Assembly (NCBI GenBank): GCA_003021085.1
Contig: PXRE01000001.1
Span: 173,971 to 237,970, forward strand
Direction: 5' to 3'
Length of the DNA: 64,000 nt
Origin: Halobacteriales archaeon QS_1_68_20
GTDB lineage: Archaea; Halobacteriota; Halobacteria; Halobacteriales; PXRE01
Numbering within the stretch: the stretch's first letter is position 1; every line of letters starts with the position of its first letter. Positions 42,134 through 49,998 of this stretch are shown here, piece by piece. The translations under genes were made by a program, and so were the position numbers. Under the pieces are notes generated by a model. The model was not told the origin of the DNA. It saw nothing but the letters and a program-made list of their open reading frames with translations, and did no database searches.

Positions 42134-42912
42134 GTTCCCGGGGATCGATTCCACTGAACGCGATCAAGCCGGGCACGACGCTGTTCGTCGAAGGGACCTC
42201 GTCCGACCGCATCCGGACGCTGTCGTTGTTGTTACTGTTGGCAGCCAAACGGTCCGACGTCGGAATGTTGCTCGTCGCGACCGACATCTCCGGCGACCGA
42301 CTGGCCTCGTGGTGTACCCGCGCACGCCCGGAACTGAACACGTCGAACGTGAAGATCGTCGATTGCACCGGCGAAGGGGTCGACGGGTCGGACGCCGACT
42401 CCGGACCGGACGCCGAGAACCTCCCGGCGGCAATCGAGGGGATCGACGCCGCCGCCGACGACTTCGGGCTGGGGACGGAGCACATCGCCGGCGACCACGT
42501 CGACGGCTCGAAGGCCGACTCCGGGGTGACGATTGAACGGGTTTCCTCCGTGAGCGACCTGTCGAGCCTCGGTATCAAGTTCTCGATCCTCCACGAGAAC
42601 CTGTCGAACCACGGGTACGACCCCGTTCTGACCGGGTTTATCTCCACGTCGACGGTGCTGGAGGAGGTCGGCGACGTCCGGACCGTGTTCAGGTTCCTGA
42701 TGCTCGCGTCGGGCCGCATCAAGTCGGCCGACGGGCTGGGCGTCTTCCCCATCGACGCCAGCGCCCACGACGAAGTGACGGTCAGGACCATCAGGGAAGC
42801 CTTCGACGGCGGGATCGAGATCCGCGAGGCGGACGACGGCGACCTCGAATTTCGCACCCACGGCCTCCCCGACCAGCCCGAAGAGTGGACGCCGTTCGCC
42901 ATGCCGAAGTAG
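42130..42912 (+). CDS. RecA/KaiC-like protein with degenerate P-loop (DUF7504-like)
   Basis: 260 residues. The opening IKPGTTLFVEGTSSDRIRTL occupies the place of a KaiC/RadA Walker A, but the GxxGxGKT residues are missing. VGMLLVATDISGDRLASWCT, VKIVDCTGEG and LGIKFSILHENLSNHGYDPV follow the RecA-fold strand order. ATP hydrolysis is therefore unlikely. Similar proteins are often coded with two-component or bacterio-opsin-activator-type proteins in haloarchaea. Translationally coupled to the receiver/GAF protein. Confidence 0.7.
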   Translation: MSSRGSIPLNAIKPGTTLFVEGTSSDRIRTLSLLLLLAAKRSDVGMLLVATDISGDRLASWCTRARPELNTSNVKIVDCTGEGVDGSDADSGPDAENLPAAIEGIDAAADDFGLGTEHIAGDHVDGSKADSGVTIERVSSVSDLSSLGIKFSILHENLSNHGYDPVLTGFISTSTVLEEVGDVRTVFRFLMLASGRIKSADGLGVFPIDASAHDEVTVRTIREAFDGGIEIREADDGDLEFRTHGLPDQPEEWTPFAMPK

Positions 42913-42959
42913 TCGGCACGGCCGACGCCCTCCAGGCGGGCGACGGACTTCCCGGGGCC

Positions 42960-43008
42960 CGACCGACTCCTCGGCACGCGACCGACTCCTCGGCACGCGA
43001 CCGACTCC
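42960..43008. repeat. 19-base tandem repeat upstream of aroD
   Basis: CGACCGACTCCTCGGCACG occurs twice in a row (42960-42978, 42979-42997) and is followed by a partial third copy (CGACCGACTCC). It lies at the right edge of the segment bounded by the aroD duplicates and may mark a recombination or replication-slippage scar. Confidence 0.7.
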
Positions 43009-43041
43009 CCCGTGCGCGGGCGACCGTCCTGGCGTGCCCCG

Positions 43042-43049
43042 CGTTTAAA
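43042..43049 (+). promoter_or_regulatory. TATA-like box of the intact aroD
   Basis: GTTTAAAC centred 27 bases before the ATG at 43073, giving a leaderless aroD message. The surrounding DNA differs from that in front of the 5' copy at 40910, so the intact gene now uses a different promoter. Confidence 0.55.
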
Positions 43050-43072
43050 CGGACGGCCGACGAACGACGGGT

Positions 43073-43720
43073 ATGGACTTCGGGGAGTTCGTGCTGGCGG
43101 CCAGCACCGCCGACCTGGCCGACGAACCCGCGGCCCGCGAGCACGCCGACGCCGTCGAGTTCCGGATGGACAACCGCCCGACTTGGGAGGGCGGGGAGGC
43201 CGACGGCGGCGACGGCGCGGGGGACCCGGCGAACCGAGACCGCCTCCGGACGCTCGCCAGGGCGGCCGAACGGCACGCGGTCGAGGCGATCGACGTCGAA
43301 CTGGCGACCGCCCGCGAGCAGGACGGTCGCCACACTATCGAGGCGGCCCGCGACCACGGCGCCGCTGTCGTCGTCTCCAGCCACGACTTCGAGGGGACGC
43401 CGGGCGGGGACGGACTCCGGGAGCGCCTGGACGCGGCCACCGACGCGGGCGACGTGGGCAAACTTGCGGTGACGGCCGAGGACGCGGGGGACGTGCTCCG
43501 GTTGCTCTCGGTCACCCTGGAGTTCGCCCAGGGGGGTGATCGGGTGGCGACGATGGCGATGGGTGAGGCCGGCCGGCACTCCCGGGCCGTCGCGCCGCTG
43601 TACGGGTCTCGAATCGGCTACGCGCCGGTCGACCCCGCCGACGCGACCGCCCCCGGCCAGTACGACCTGGCGACGTTGCGGGGACTGGTCGACCGCCTCG
43701 GCGGGAAACCCGAAGGTTAA
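43073..43720 (+). CDS. aroD: 3-dehydroquinate dehydratase, type I
   Basis: Shikimate pathway step 3: dehydroquinate to dehydroshikimate through a Schiff base. 215 residues. The N-terminus has [14 protein letters not shown] and VEFRMD. The catalytic His is in VVSSHDFEGTPG and the Schiff-base Lys in GKLAVTAEDAGDV. The C-terminal GEAGRHSRAVAPLYGSRIGY and DPADATAPGQYDLATLRGLV are family-typical. The first 99 bases are duplicated 2.16 kb upstream. It is the first of the aromatic pathway genes spread over the next 10 kb. Confidence 0.95.
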   Translation: MDFGEFVLAASTADLADEPAAREHADAVEFRMDNRPTWEGGEADGGDGAGDPANRDRLRTLARAAERHAVEAIDVELATAREQDGRHTIEAARDHGAAVVVSSHDFEGTPGGDGLRERLDAATDAGDVGKLAVTAEDAGDVLRLLSVTLEFAQGGDRVATMAMGEAGRHSRAVAPLYGSRIGYAPVDPADATAPGQYDLATLRGLVDRLGGKPEG

Positions 43721-43746
43721 GGACAGTCCGCTTTCAAAACGGGCGC

Positions 43747-44163
43747 ATGGCGGACACCGGACGGAAGCGACCCTGGCTGGCGGCGCTCCTGGCCCTCGTC
43801 TACCCCGGGCTGGGGCACCTGTACCTTCGGATGTGGGCCCGGTCGCTGATGTGGTTCGGACTGATGATGTCGGTCGTCTTTCTCGCACTCCCCGAAGCGG
43901 CGTTGCAACCCGCCGACGGCGGGTTCGGGGCCGCCATCCAGAACGTCAGCGAAGCCGTCTCACAGCTGTCGCTGGAATCCCAGCTACTGCTCGCGACGAT
44001 CACCGGCCTGCAGGTCGTCGACGCGTACGTCCTGGCCCACCGGAGCGGCCAGGAGACCGACGACTCCGGTCCCGCGTGCCCGTCCTGCGGGAAGGAACTC
44101 GACGAAGAACTGGACTTCTGTCCGTGGTGTACGACGCGACTGGACGCCGCCGAAGAGGCGTAA
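43747..44163 (+). CDS. small membrane protein with C-terminal zinc ribbon
   Basis: 138 residues. Two or three hydrophobic segments (WLAALLALVYPGLGHLYLRM resembles a TM2-type motif; SLMWFGLMMSVVFLALPEA; LLLATITGLQVVDAYVLA) are followed by a four-Cys ribbon (CPSCGKELDEELDFCPWC). The ribbon should be cytoplasmic. A known haloarchaeal type without assigned role. It lies 27 bases after aroD, same direction. Confidence 0.8.
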   Translation: MADTGRKRPWLAALLALVYPGLGHLYLRMWARSLMWFGLMMSVVFLALPEAALQPADGGFGAAIQNVSEAVSQLSLESQLLLATITGLQVVDAYVLAHRSGQETDDSGPACPSCGKELDEELDFCPWCTTRLDAAEEA

Positions 44164-44257
44164 CGGCGTCGCCGTCACGTTCTCGAGACCTTATACCGTC
44201 GCGTCGACCGGCCCCACGGTGATCTCGACCAGCTTGTCCGGAGTCGGCACAGCAGCG

Positions 44258-45118
44258 TCACGTCCCGGACGAGGTTACCTCCCAGCGTGCGAACTCCCGA
44301 CCCGTCTCTTCGGCTTCCTCGGGAGGTCGTGGCGTCGACCACCGTCGGTTGTGGGCGAGCGTTCGGCCGATCTTGCTACCCAGCCGTAACCACCACGACC
44401 CCGGCCGCCTGACGGAGTCGATCAGTGCCGCCGTCGAGCGGGTGATCGATCCCTTCGCCGCCCGGTGGGTGTCCGCGTTGGCGAGCCGCCGGGCGTTGTA
44501 CCAGGCAACCGAGCGTCCCAGCCGGATCGCGTAACCGGTGAACTGTTCGTCGACGGGGCCAAGGAGCCGGTCGAACCGTCCCAGGAGTGGATTGTAGCGC
44601 CGCGTGACGGCCGCCTGGATGGACTCCGTGTTCGCCGCCAGCACCTCGTTCATCTCGTGGTAGTCGCCGAGCCGACGGTCCGCGTGGTCGACCGTCTGGA
44701 GCGCCATCGGGAGGTCGTAACTGATGTGAGCGCCCATCGCGAACACGAGATCCTCGATGACCAGCGACCAGCCGTCGATGGCCGCGTACACGTCGGCCCA
44801 GGGCGTCGGTGCGTGTTCGGACAGCGCCGACTCCCCGTCGGCAGCCAGCCAGTCGTCGATGGCGTCCATCGCCGCGACGAACCGGCCACCGAACGCCAGT
44901 CCAAGGTCCGCCACCCACTCGGGGTCGTCGAACCCGGTGTCGGTGGCGGCCAGTCGGTCCGCCAGGTCCAGGGTGAGGTTCCGGTAGGCGAACGCGAACA
45001 CCGCCCGCGAGTCGCGCTGTCGCTCGTATCGCCGCTGGTAGTCCTCGATGCGACCGGCCAGCGCCTCGACGCGGTCGGCGGGTTCGTCGGCCACGTCGAT
45101 CAGCACTTCAGTCGACAC
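44258..45118 (-). CDS. DUF5995-type helical protein
   Basis: 286 residues, almost all helical, soluble. RYERQRDSRAVFAFAYRNLT, AMDAIDDWLAADGES, FAMGAHISYDLPMALQTVDH and DYHEMNEVLAANTESIQ match the DUF5995 pattern, with conserved His and Asp that could bind a metal. Role unknown. Its start overlaps the end of the upstream gene by 11 bases. Confidence 0.75.
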   Translation of the reverse strand: MSTEVLIDVADEPADRVEALAGRIEDYQRRYERQRDSRAVFAFAYRNLTLDLADRLAATDTGFDDPEWVADLGLAFGGRFVAAMDAIDDWLAADGESALSEHAPTPWADVYAAIDGWSLVIEDLVFAMGAHISYDLPMALQTVDHADRRLGDYHEMNEVLAANTESIQAAVTRRYNPLLGRFDRLLGPVDEQFTGYAIRLGRSVAWYNARRLANADTHRAAKGSITRSTAALIDSVRRPGSWWLRLGSKIGRTLAHNRRWSTPRPPEEAEETGREFARWEVTSSGT

Positions 45119-45647
45119 GGTGGATCAACTCGGTCGCCGTGGCCCACTCGCAGGTCAGTTCTGCCTCGATGCAGTCGCCCGCAGGTTCGTAGTGGCCGGT
45201 CCAGTCGGCCCCGAGTAGCGGCATCCGGTAGGTCGCCTCCGGTCCGCTGGTGATCTCCGCCGGGTACGCCTTGTGGCTCTCCAGCAGGCCCGGGATCGGG
45301 CCGAACCGTTCCTCGGACACGACGGTCGCGTCACGGCAGTTCGGGTCCAGCCGGTACTCCTCCTCGAGCGTGTACAGCGGGATTCCGAACTTGGTGATCC
45401 GGATGTCGTTGGTGGCGACGCCGGCCTCGCCGCGGTCGGGGGAGGACTCGACGGCAGAGGTTATCGTCGCGTGTCCGAACAGCCGTATCGTCAGGACCAT
45501 CGCGACGACGAGCAGTCGATCGACGATGCCGATCGACGACCCCAGGAAGCGACGCCAGTCGGTGACGTGGAACCCGAACGATCCCTGCCACTGCCCGGGG
45601 CCGATCTCGAAGTAGTAGGTCCGATTCGGACAGCCGGAGGTGCTCAC
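45108..45647 (-). CDS. hypothetical protein with one membrane segment
   Basis: 179 residues from a GTG giving MSTSGCPNRTYYFEIGPGQW. A much longer open frame upstream is a shadow of aroB'. One hydrophobic segment (SIGIVDRLLVVAMVLTIRLF) at about 35-55 is followed by an outside domain with a Cys pair (DPNCRDATVV; GDCIEAELTCEW). TTTAGTATT upstream may be the TATA element. I do not recognise it. It is coupled by overlap to the DUF5995 gene. Confidence 0.6.
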   Translation of the reverse strand: MSTSGCPNRTYYFEIGPGQWQGSFGFHVTDWRRFLGSSIGIVDRLLVVAMVLTIRLFGHATITSAVESSPDRGEAGVATNDIRITKFGIPLYTLEEEYRLDPNCRDATVVSEERFGPIPGLLESHKAYPAEITSGPEATYRMPLLGADWTGHYEPAGDCIEAELTCEWATATELIHRVD

Positions 45648-45745
45648 GCCCGACACCTCGGCCCGGGTGAACGCGACGTCATGTAATACGGACGAGATAC
45701 TGCTAATACTAAAGTCTGCGGGCGAAAACGAAAGGGGCGGCCGGA

Positions 45746-46924
45746 TTACTTCTCGACGATACGCTCCTCGATGGCTTCCCCGAAGTGGCGGGCGGTCGGT
45801 TCGTAGTACACGAGGACCTCGTCGCCCGCCTGAAGGTCGGTCACTGCGGTCCGCCCTTTCGGGGTGGCGACCTTGACGGTCTCGGCGTTCTGGAGCAGGG
45901 TCTCGATCCGGTCGCCGTCCTCGGTCTCGGCGGCGACCCGGAACATGGGACGGCGTTCGATCTTGCACCGGCCGACGACGGCCTCGCGGGTGTGGCCCTC
46001 GCGGTCGACGACCAGCACCTCGTCGCCGGCCGAACACTCCGAGAGGTACTGCGTCTGGCCGTCGGGCACCCGGAGGTACGCGTGGACGGCCCCTGCGTTG
46101 ACGCGGAACGGCCGGGAGGCGACGTACGGCGAGTCGGCGGTCTCGGCGTGGACGAAAAAGAGGCCCCGGGACATCGACCCGACGAGCATCCCCTCGTCGT
46201 CGCCGAGCAGCGACCCGGTGTCCACGCAGACGCGGTCCGCGCTCCCGGCACGCTCGACCTCGGTCACCTCGGCCCACACCAGGTCCAGCGTCTCCCGGTC
46301 GGCCTCGTCGCGGACGGCGACGGTCTCGCTGATCTCGCCGGGGTCGTCGCTGTCCAGTAACACGGCGTCGGCACCGATTTCGAGGGTCTCGAAGGCGGTC
46401 CGGGCCTCCTCGGCGCTCTCGACGCCGGCCACCAGCGTCGTCTCCTCGCCGATCCGGGCGATCAGGTTCTCCAGCGGGATGATCGTCCAGTCCTCGCCGA
46501 CCACCACGGTGTACTCCGCGGCGTCGGCGGCCGAGGCGGCGAACGACTCGTAGGCCTCGTCGAGGATGCGGACGTACGCACCGTTCGCGCCGTTTCCGAG
46601 CGCCGCGAGGTCGGCGGCGTCTTCGGCGTTCCCCGGGAGTGCGACGGTCCCGTCGCCCTCGCTGTCCTTGCCGACGATGACGGCGTCCGGGTCGGCCGCC
46701 GCGTCCTCGCTTCTCTCGGCGCCCGACCGAGCGCCTGCTCCCGATCCGTCCGGGGACGCGAACGCCGCGACGTTCACGTCGCCGAGTTCGCGGACCCGTT
46801 CGACGTCGGCCTCGTCGACGAATACCCAGTCGACGCCGGCCTCCAGCCCCGCCGTGATCCGGCGACGCCGGGCGTCCCAGTCGCCCACCGCGTCGTCGGC
46901 CTTGAGCCACACCGCTCGTGTCAT
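45746..46924 (-). CDS. aroB': 3-dehydroquinate synthase II (archaeal type)
   Basis: 392 residues from the ATG giving MTRAVWLKADDAVGDWDARR. Converts the ADH precursor made by AroA' to 3-dehydroquinate with NAD, replacing bacterial AroB. The N-terminal half has VDWVFVDEADVERV and NLIARIGEETTLVAGVESAE. The C-terminal half has the family core (DTGSLLGDDEGMLVGSMSRG, RPFRVNAGAVHAYLRVPDGQ, TQYLSECSAGDEVLVVD). The product feeds AroD 2.5 kb away. The linker around 55-75 (SGAGARSGAERSEDAAAD) is a haloarchaeal insertion. Confidence 0.95.
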   Translation of the reverse strand: MTRAVWLKADDAVGDWDARRRRITAGLEAGVDWVFVDEADVERVRELGDVNVAAFASPDGSGAGARSGAERSEDAAADPDAVIVGKDSEGDGTVALPGNAEDAADLAALGNGANGAYVRILDEAYESFAASAADAAEYTVVVGEDWTIIPLENLIARIGEETTLVAGVESAEEARTAFETLEIGADAVLLDSDDPGEISETVAVRDEADRETLDLVWAEVTEVERAGSADRVCVDTGSLLGDDEGMLVGSMSRGLFFVHAETADSPYVASRPFRVNAGAVHAYLRVPDGQTQYLSECSAGDEVLVVDREGHTREAVVGRCKIERRPMFRVAAETEDGDRIETLLQNAETVKVATPKGRTAVTDLQAGDEVLVYYEPTARHFGEAIEERIVEK

Positions 46925-47058
46925 GTGCGAACGCTCGCGGCGACCGCAGTTGAACGTGGCGGATCGGGCGGTTGCGACCGGCGGGCAGGACCGGGCCGTG
47001 GCGGTGGCTCGCACGGGGAAACCCGAACGCCAAAGTGTCCGACCGCTGATGGCCCGGC

Positions 47059-47736
47059 ATGGCCGAGTACGACGCCGTCGTCTTCGACCTGGACAACACC
47101 ATCTGCGTCCACCAGCAGGACGACGAGGAGATTCACGAGAAGGTGTTCGAACGCGCGGGCGTCGGGCAGTTCTTCCAGCCGTCGGACCTGTACGCGCTCG
47201 ACACCGACGACCTCCCGACCGCCAACTCCCACCGCGAGTACTTCGAGCACGTCTACCGCGCGCTCGCCGAGGAGGTCGGTGGCGACCCCGACCACGCCGA
47301 ACCGCTCGCGGCCGCGACCGTCGAGGTGCTCGATTACACCCAGGTCGAGTTCCGCGAGGGGGCGGAGACGGCACTGGCCCGCGCCACGGAGAACGGCCCG
47401 GTCGGACTGGTGACCAACGGCGGCGAGGAGGTCCAGACCACGAAACTCTCGGCGCTAGGCATCCGGGACGCCTTCGACGTCGAGGTGTTCTGCGATCCCG
47501 GCGAGGGCATCCCGCCGAAACCCGATCCGACACCGCTCTCGGAAGCCCTCGACGAACTGGGCACCGATCCGGCGCGGACGCTCAAGGTCGGTGACGCCCT
47601 GGAACTCGACGTTGCGGGTGCCCGGGCGGTCGGGATGGCCGCGGCGTGGGTCCCCACGAGGGAGCCGACGACCGACCCCGACCCTGCTCCGGACTACACT
47701 CTCGACTCGGTCGACGCGGTCGCTGACCTGCTGTAG
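47059..47736 (+). CDS. HAD-superfamily phosphatase
   Basis: 225 residues. Motif I FDLDNTI (nucleophile Asp), motif II VTNGG, motif III Lys in PPKPDPTPLS and motif IV VGDALELDVAGARAVGM. The helical C1 cap between motifs I and II makes it similar to phosphoglycolate/pyrimidine-nucleotidase-like members. The substrate is unknown. Confidence 0.9.
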   Translation: MAEYDAVVFDLDNTICVHQQDDEEIHEKVFERAGVGQFFQPSDLYALDTDDLPTANSHREYFEHVYRALAEEVGGDPDHAEPLAAATVEVLDYTQVEFREGAETALARATENGPVGLVTNGGEEVQTTKLSALGIRDAFDVEVFCDPGEGIPPKPDPTPLSEALDELGTDPARTLKVGDALELDVAGARAVGMAAAWVPTREPTTDPDPAPDYTLDSVDAVADLL

Positions 47737-47757
47737 CAAAACGGGGACGGTCGGGGG

Positions 47758-48522
47758 TTACTCGGTGAGTTCGTCGCCGGCGTAGGCCGCGCCCGCGGCC
47801 GCGATGGCCGTCGGGACGCCGACGAAGATGCCGTTCATCAGTCCGGTGCCGAACTTGAAGCTGACCTTCTCGCTGAACCGGAAGCTCTCCTCGAAGACCT
47901 CGGCCTGCTGGGCCGCGAGGAAGCCGCTGAACACCAGGAACAGCACGGCCCCGATGCCGGCGCCCGCGGCGGACACGATCAGTAGCTCCTGGGTGTCTGT
48001 GGCCAGCCTCGTCCCGAGTACGAGTCCCGCGATGGCCCCGAGGCCGACCGGCAGGTACGGCCCGAAGAAGATGACGAAGTTGACGACCTCGTTCTTGAAC
48101 CGGTTCTGCTGGATCTCCTGTTGCTCCGGCGATGGGGTCGGCGTGTCGGCTTCCTGCTCGCCGACCTGGATGGGGTTCTCACCCTGGCCACCGTACAGCG
48201 CAGGAAGCAGGCCGAACGCGATCCCGGCCACGGCGAACGCCGCCGCGACCAGCAGGATCTTCCGGCCGACGCCGTCCGACAGCGCCCCGCCACCGGACCC
48301 GTGGTGGCCGGCCGGCGGCTGCCCCTGGGGACCTGCCGCTGGTCGTTGCTGGCCGCCCTGGCGCGGCTGCTGACCCCGTGGCTGCTGGCCCTGGTGGGTG
48401 GTCTGGCGACGACCCTGTTGCCCCTGTCGTCCCTGGGGGCGTCGTTGCCCGCCGTTCTGCGGTTGCTGTTCCCCTGATCGGTCGTTTGCAGGGGGTCTCC
48501 CCCCGTCTTCGTTCCCTGACAT
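47758..48522 (-). CDS. membrane protein with Gln/Arg/Gly-rich N-terminus
   Basis: 254 residues from the ATG giving MSGNEDGGRPPANDRSGEQQ. The first 85 residues are low-complexity Gln-Gly-Arg-Pro, basic and disordered, unusual against the acidic haloarchaeal background. Four membrane segments follow (ILLVAAAFAVAGIAFGLLPA, NFVIFFGPYLPVGLGAIAGL, LLIVSAAGAGIGAVLFLVFS, GLMNGIFVGVPTAIAAAGAA). Such Gln-rich tails can drive condensation or bind nucleic acid. That is only suggested. No family recognised. Confidence 0.75.
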   Translation of the reverse strand: MSGNEDGGRPPANDRSGEQQPQNGGQRRPQGRQGQQGRRQTTHQGQQPRGQQPRQGGQQRPAAGPQGQPPAGHHGSGGGALSDGVGRKILLVAAAFAVAGIAFGLLPALYGGQGENPIQVGEQEADTPTPSPEQQEIQQNRFKNEVVNFVIFFGPYLPVGLGAIAGLVLGTRLATDTQELLIVSAAGAGIGAVLFLVFSGFLAAQQAEVFEESFRFSEKVSFKFGTGLMNGIFVGVPTAIAAAGAAYAGDELTE

Positions 48523-48892
48523 GCGGTCTCCACTCGTCGCGGTCGCGTCGACGGGAACCGTCGTGCGATTCCGCGTTACCAGAGACACCAGAGGCGAATT
48601 ACAAGAGTGTTTCGACCGATTGACGTTATTACCGGGGATGAGGCCGCCCACCCCGGCCGCGCACCTGCGGTGCTTGCGTCGCCCAGGTCCCTGGGCCGGC
48701 CTCGCCCTTCTCGGCATTCGGGGCCTGTCACGGTCGTCTTCGGGGGATTTCGAGGTCATCCGGGTGAGCCGGAACTGCGCCTGTGCATGGTCGGTTTTCT
48801 CCCCGTCCTGGTGCCCCAACCACGGGTAACCCGTTCCAACCGCGGAGCAGTCGCGTATTCTCGCGGGACCCCTGGAAAAGCGGCGGCGGCGA
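48523..48892. other. 370-base intergenic region, no gene seen
   Basis: Open on the minus strand but without protein-like composition (basic, Arg/Pro/Thr-rich read-through). A short hairpin GCACCTGCGGTGC lies near 48661-48673. It probably contains the promoter of the Gln-rich membrane protein near its left end (around 48620). I see nothing else. Confidence 0.5.
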
Positions 48893-49615
48893 TCAGTAGT
48901 CGTTGTCGAGCCAGCGCTGGGCCTCGTCACGGGTGCAGGAACTCAGGTACTTGGAGTACCCCGTCCGTGCCTCGACATTGTCCGTCTTACATGCCTCGCT
49001 CGGGGCGCTATTGTAGATCCCGGTGTACATCGTCAGCAACGGCGACGTCGTGGCGTCGTAGTATTGCTGGCCGAAGGAGTGTTCTTTCCCCGAGACGGGA
49101 GCGTTCTCGTCTTTCAGGAGGGTGTGGAGGACCTCCTGCATGACGAGGTTCTTGTACGCACGCGTCCCCTCCCAGCCGTTGACGTGGCGGTTGATGTACG
49201 CCCGGGGGGTGTTGTTCTCCTCGTAGCTTCCGATGGCGACCCCCGCACCTGCGTTTGGCTTCGCGATCACCGTCGCGATCCATCCCTCGTACAGCGTGTG
49301 ATTGCTGGTGAACCGGTCGTCGACGCAACTCCACGAGGTGCAGTCGCCGAAACTCGTCGAGGTTTCGCCCCACGGAAAGACGCTGGCCTCGACCCCGATC
49401 TGGCTGGCTGCATCCCGGATCGCACTCTCGGCCTGGTCCTGGGCAGTGGCACTGACGCCAGGCCCCCGCCAGAGGTCGACCCGGATGGTGTCGGTGCTGC
49501 CGGCCGCGACCGGATCCGCTACGGTGCCGAGACCGGCCGTGAGCGTACCGGTGACGCTCGCCTTCTTGAGGAACGATCGCCGCGACACGTCCGCTTCTGA
49601 CGCGTTCATTTTCAT
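48893..49615 (-). CDS. secreted metalloprotease-like protein with altered zinc motif
   Basis: 240 residues from the ATG giving MKMNASEADVSRRSFLKKAS; a second ATG two codons later is possible. The Tat signal SRRSFLKKASVTGTLTAGLG ends near VAAG. The body resembles the protease at 9162-9983: IRDAASQIGVEASVFPWGE, then QEVLHTLLKDENAPVSGKEH where HExxH is expected. The first zinc-binding His is Gln here. A His further on (GKEHSFG) could be the third ligand. Six Cys residues remain that may pair. Either it binds metal differently or it is a non-catalytic secreted protein. Confidence 0.7.
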   Translation of the reverse strand: MKMNASEADVSRRSFLKKASVTGTLTAGLGTVADPVAAGSTDTIRVDLWRGPGVSATAQDQAESAIRDAASQIGVEASVFPWGETSTSFGDCTSWSCVDDRFTSNHTLYEGWIATVIAKPNAGAGVAIGSYEENNTPRAYINRHVNGWEGTRAYKNLVMQEVLHTLLKDENAPVSGKEHSFGQQYYDATTSPLLTMYTGIYNSAPSEACKTDNVEARTGYSKYLSSCTRDEAQRWLDNDY

Positions 49616-49998
49616 ATATCGACACTGAGATAAACGTCCCAAGGGAATTAATACTTCCGTTTATTATAATTAAGATAGTATTAATTATATCACTTAACGA
49701 CCACCGACCAACTATATAAGACTGTAGTAGATCGCGGTCCAATACGTTAATTTGAAGGAACTGTCATGCCGGTCCGATCGGGACGCCGGTCGCCCGTTCA
49801 GTCCGCCAGGGGTGTGGTCTGGTCGGCCAGGCGTACCTTGGGGTGACGGACGTTACTCTCGACATGGCCCTCGCACACGCGTTTCTCGGGCGCGCCGGGA
49901 ATCGACTGACGGCAAAGTGCGCAATCCGATTAGTGGACGCCTCTCTCGTCTGCCCCCTGGCCGAGTGATCCGGGCCAGAACCCTCCGCGCCGCCCCTC
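49616..49998. other. 383-base intergenic region with A+T-rich promoter zone
   Basis: 49640-49760 is strongly A+T-rich (TTTATTATAATTAAGATAG, ACTATATAAGACTG), holding the promoter of the secreted protein and perhaps more. The rest is G+C-rich and includes a possible broken zinc-finger frame at 49798-49929. No intact gene recognised. Confidence 0.55.
49798..49929 (-). pseudogene. possible start-less mini zinc-finger frame
   Basis: The minus strand reads CALCRQSIPGAPEKRVCEGH then VESNVRHPKVRLADQTTPLA and a stop. CxxC and CxxH spaced by 14 residues is the pattern of the tiny zinc-finger proteins common in haloarchaea. A TAA lies just upstream in frame and no start codon follows it before the first Cys. 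It could be the C-terminal half of a broken gene, or chance. Confidence 0.3.

Noticed and set aside
41009..43072. Search for an integrase or transposase that could have moved the insert in front of aroD
   Set aside because: Only the two signalling genes are present. No recombinase motif and no short terminal inverted repeats were seen, so the mechanism stays open.
47059..49143. Several overlapping frames around 48.1-49.1 kb on the plus strand
   Set aside because: Arg/Pro/Ser-rich shadow translations of the Gln-rich membrane protein and the intergenic region; no start context or conserved motif.
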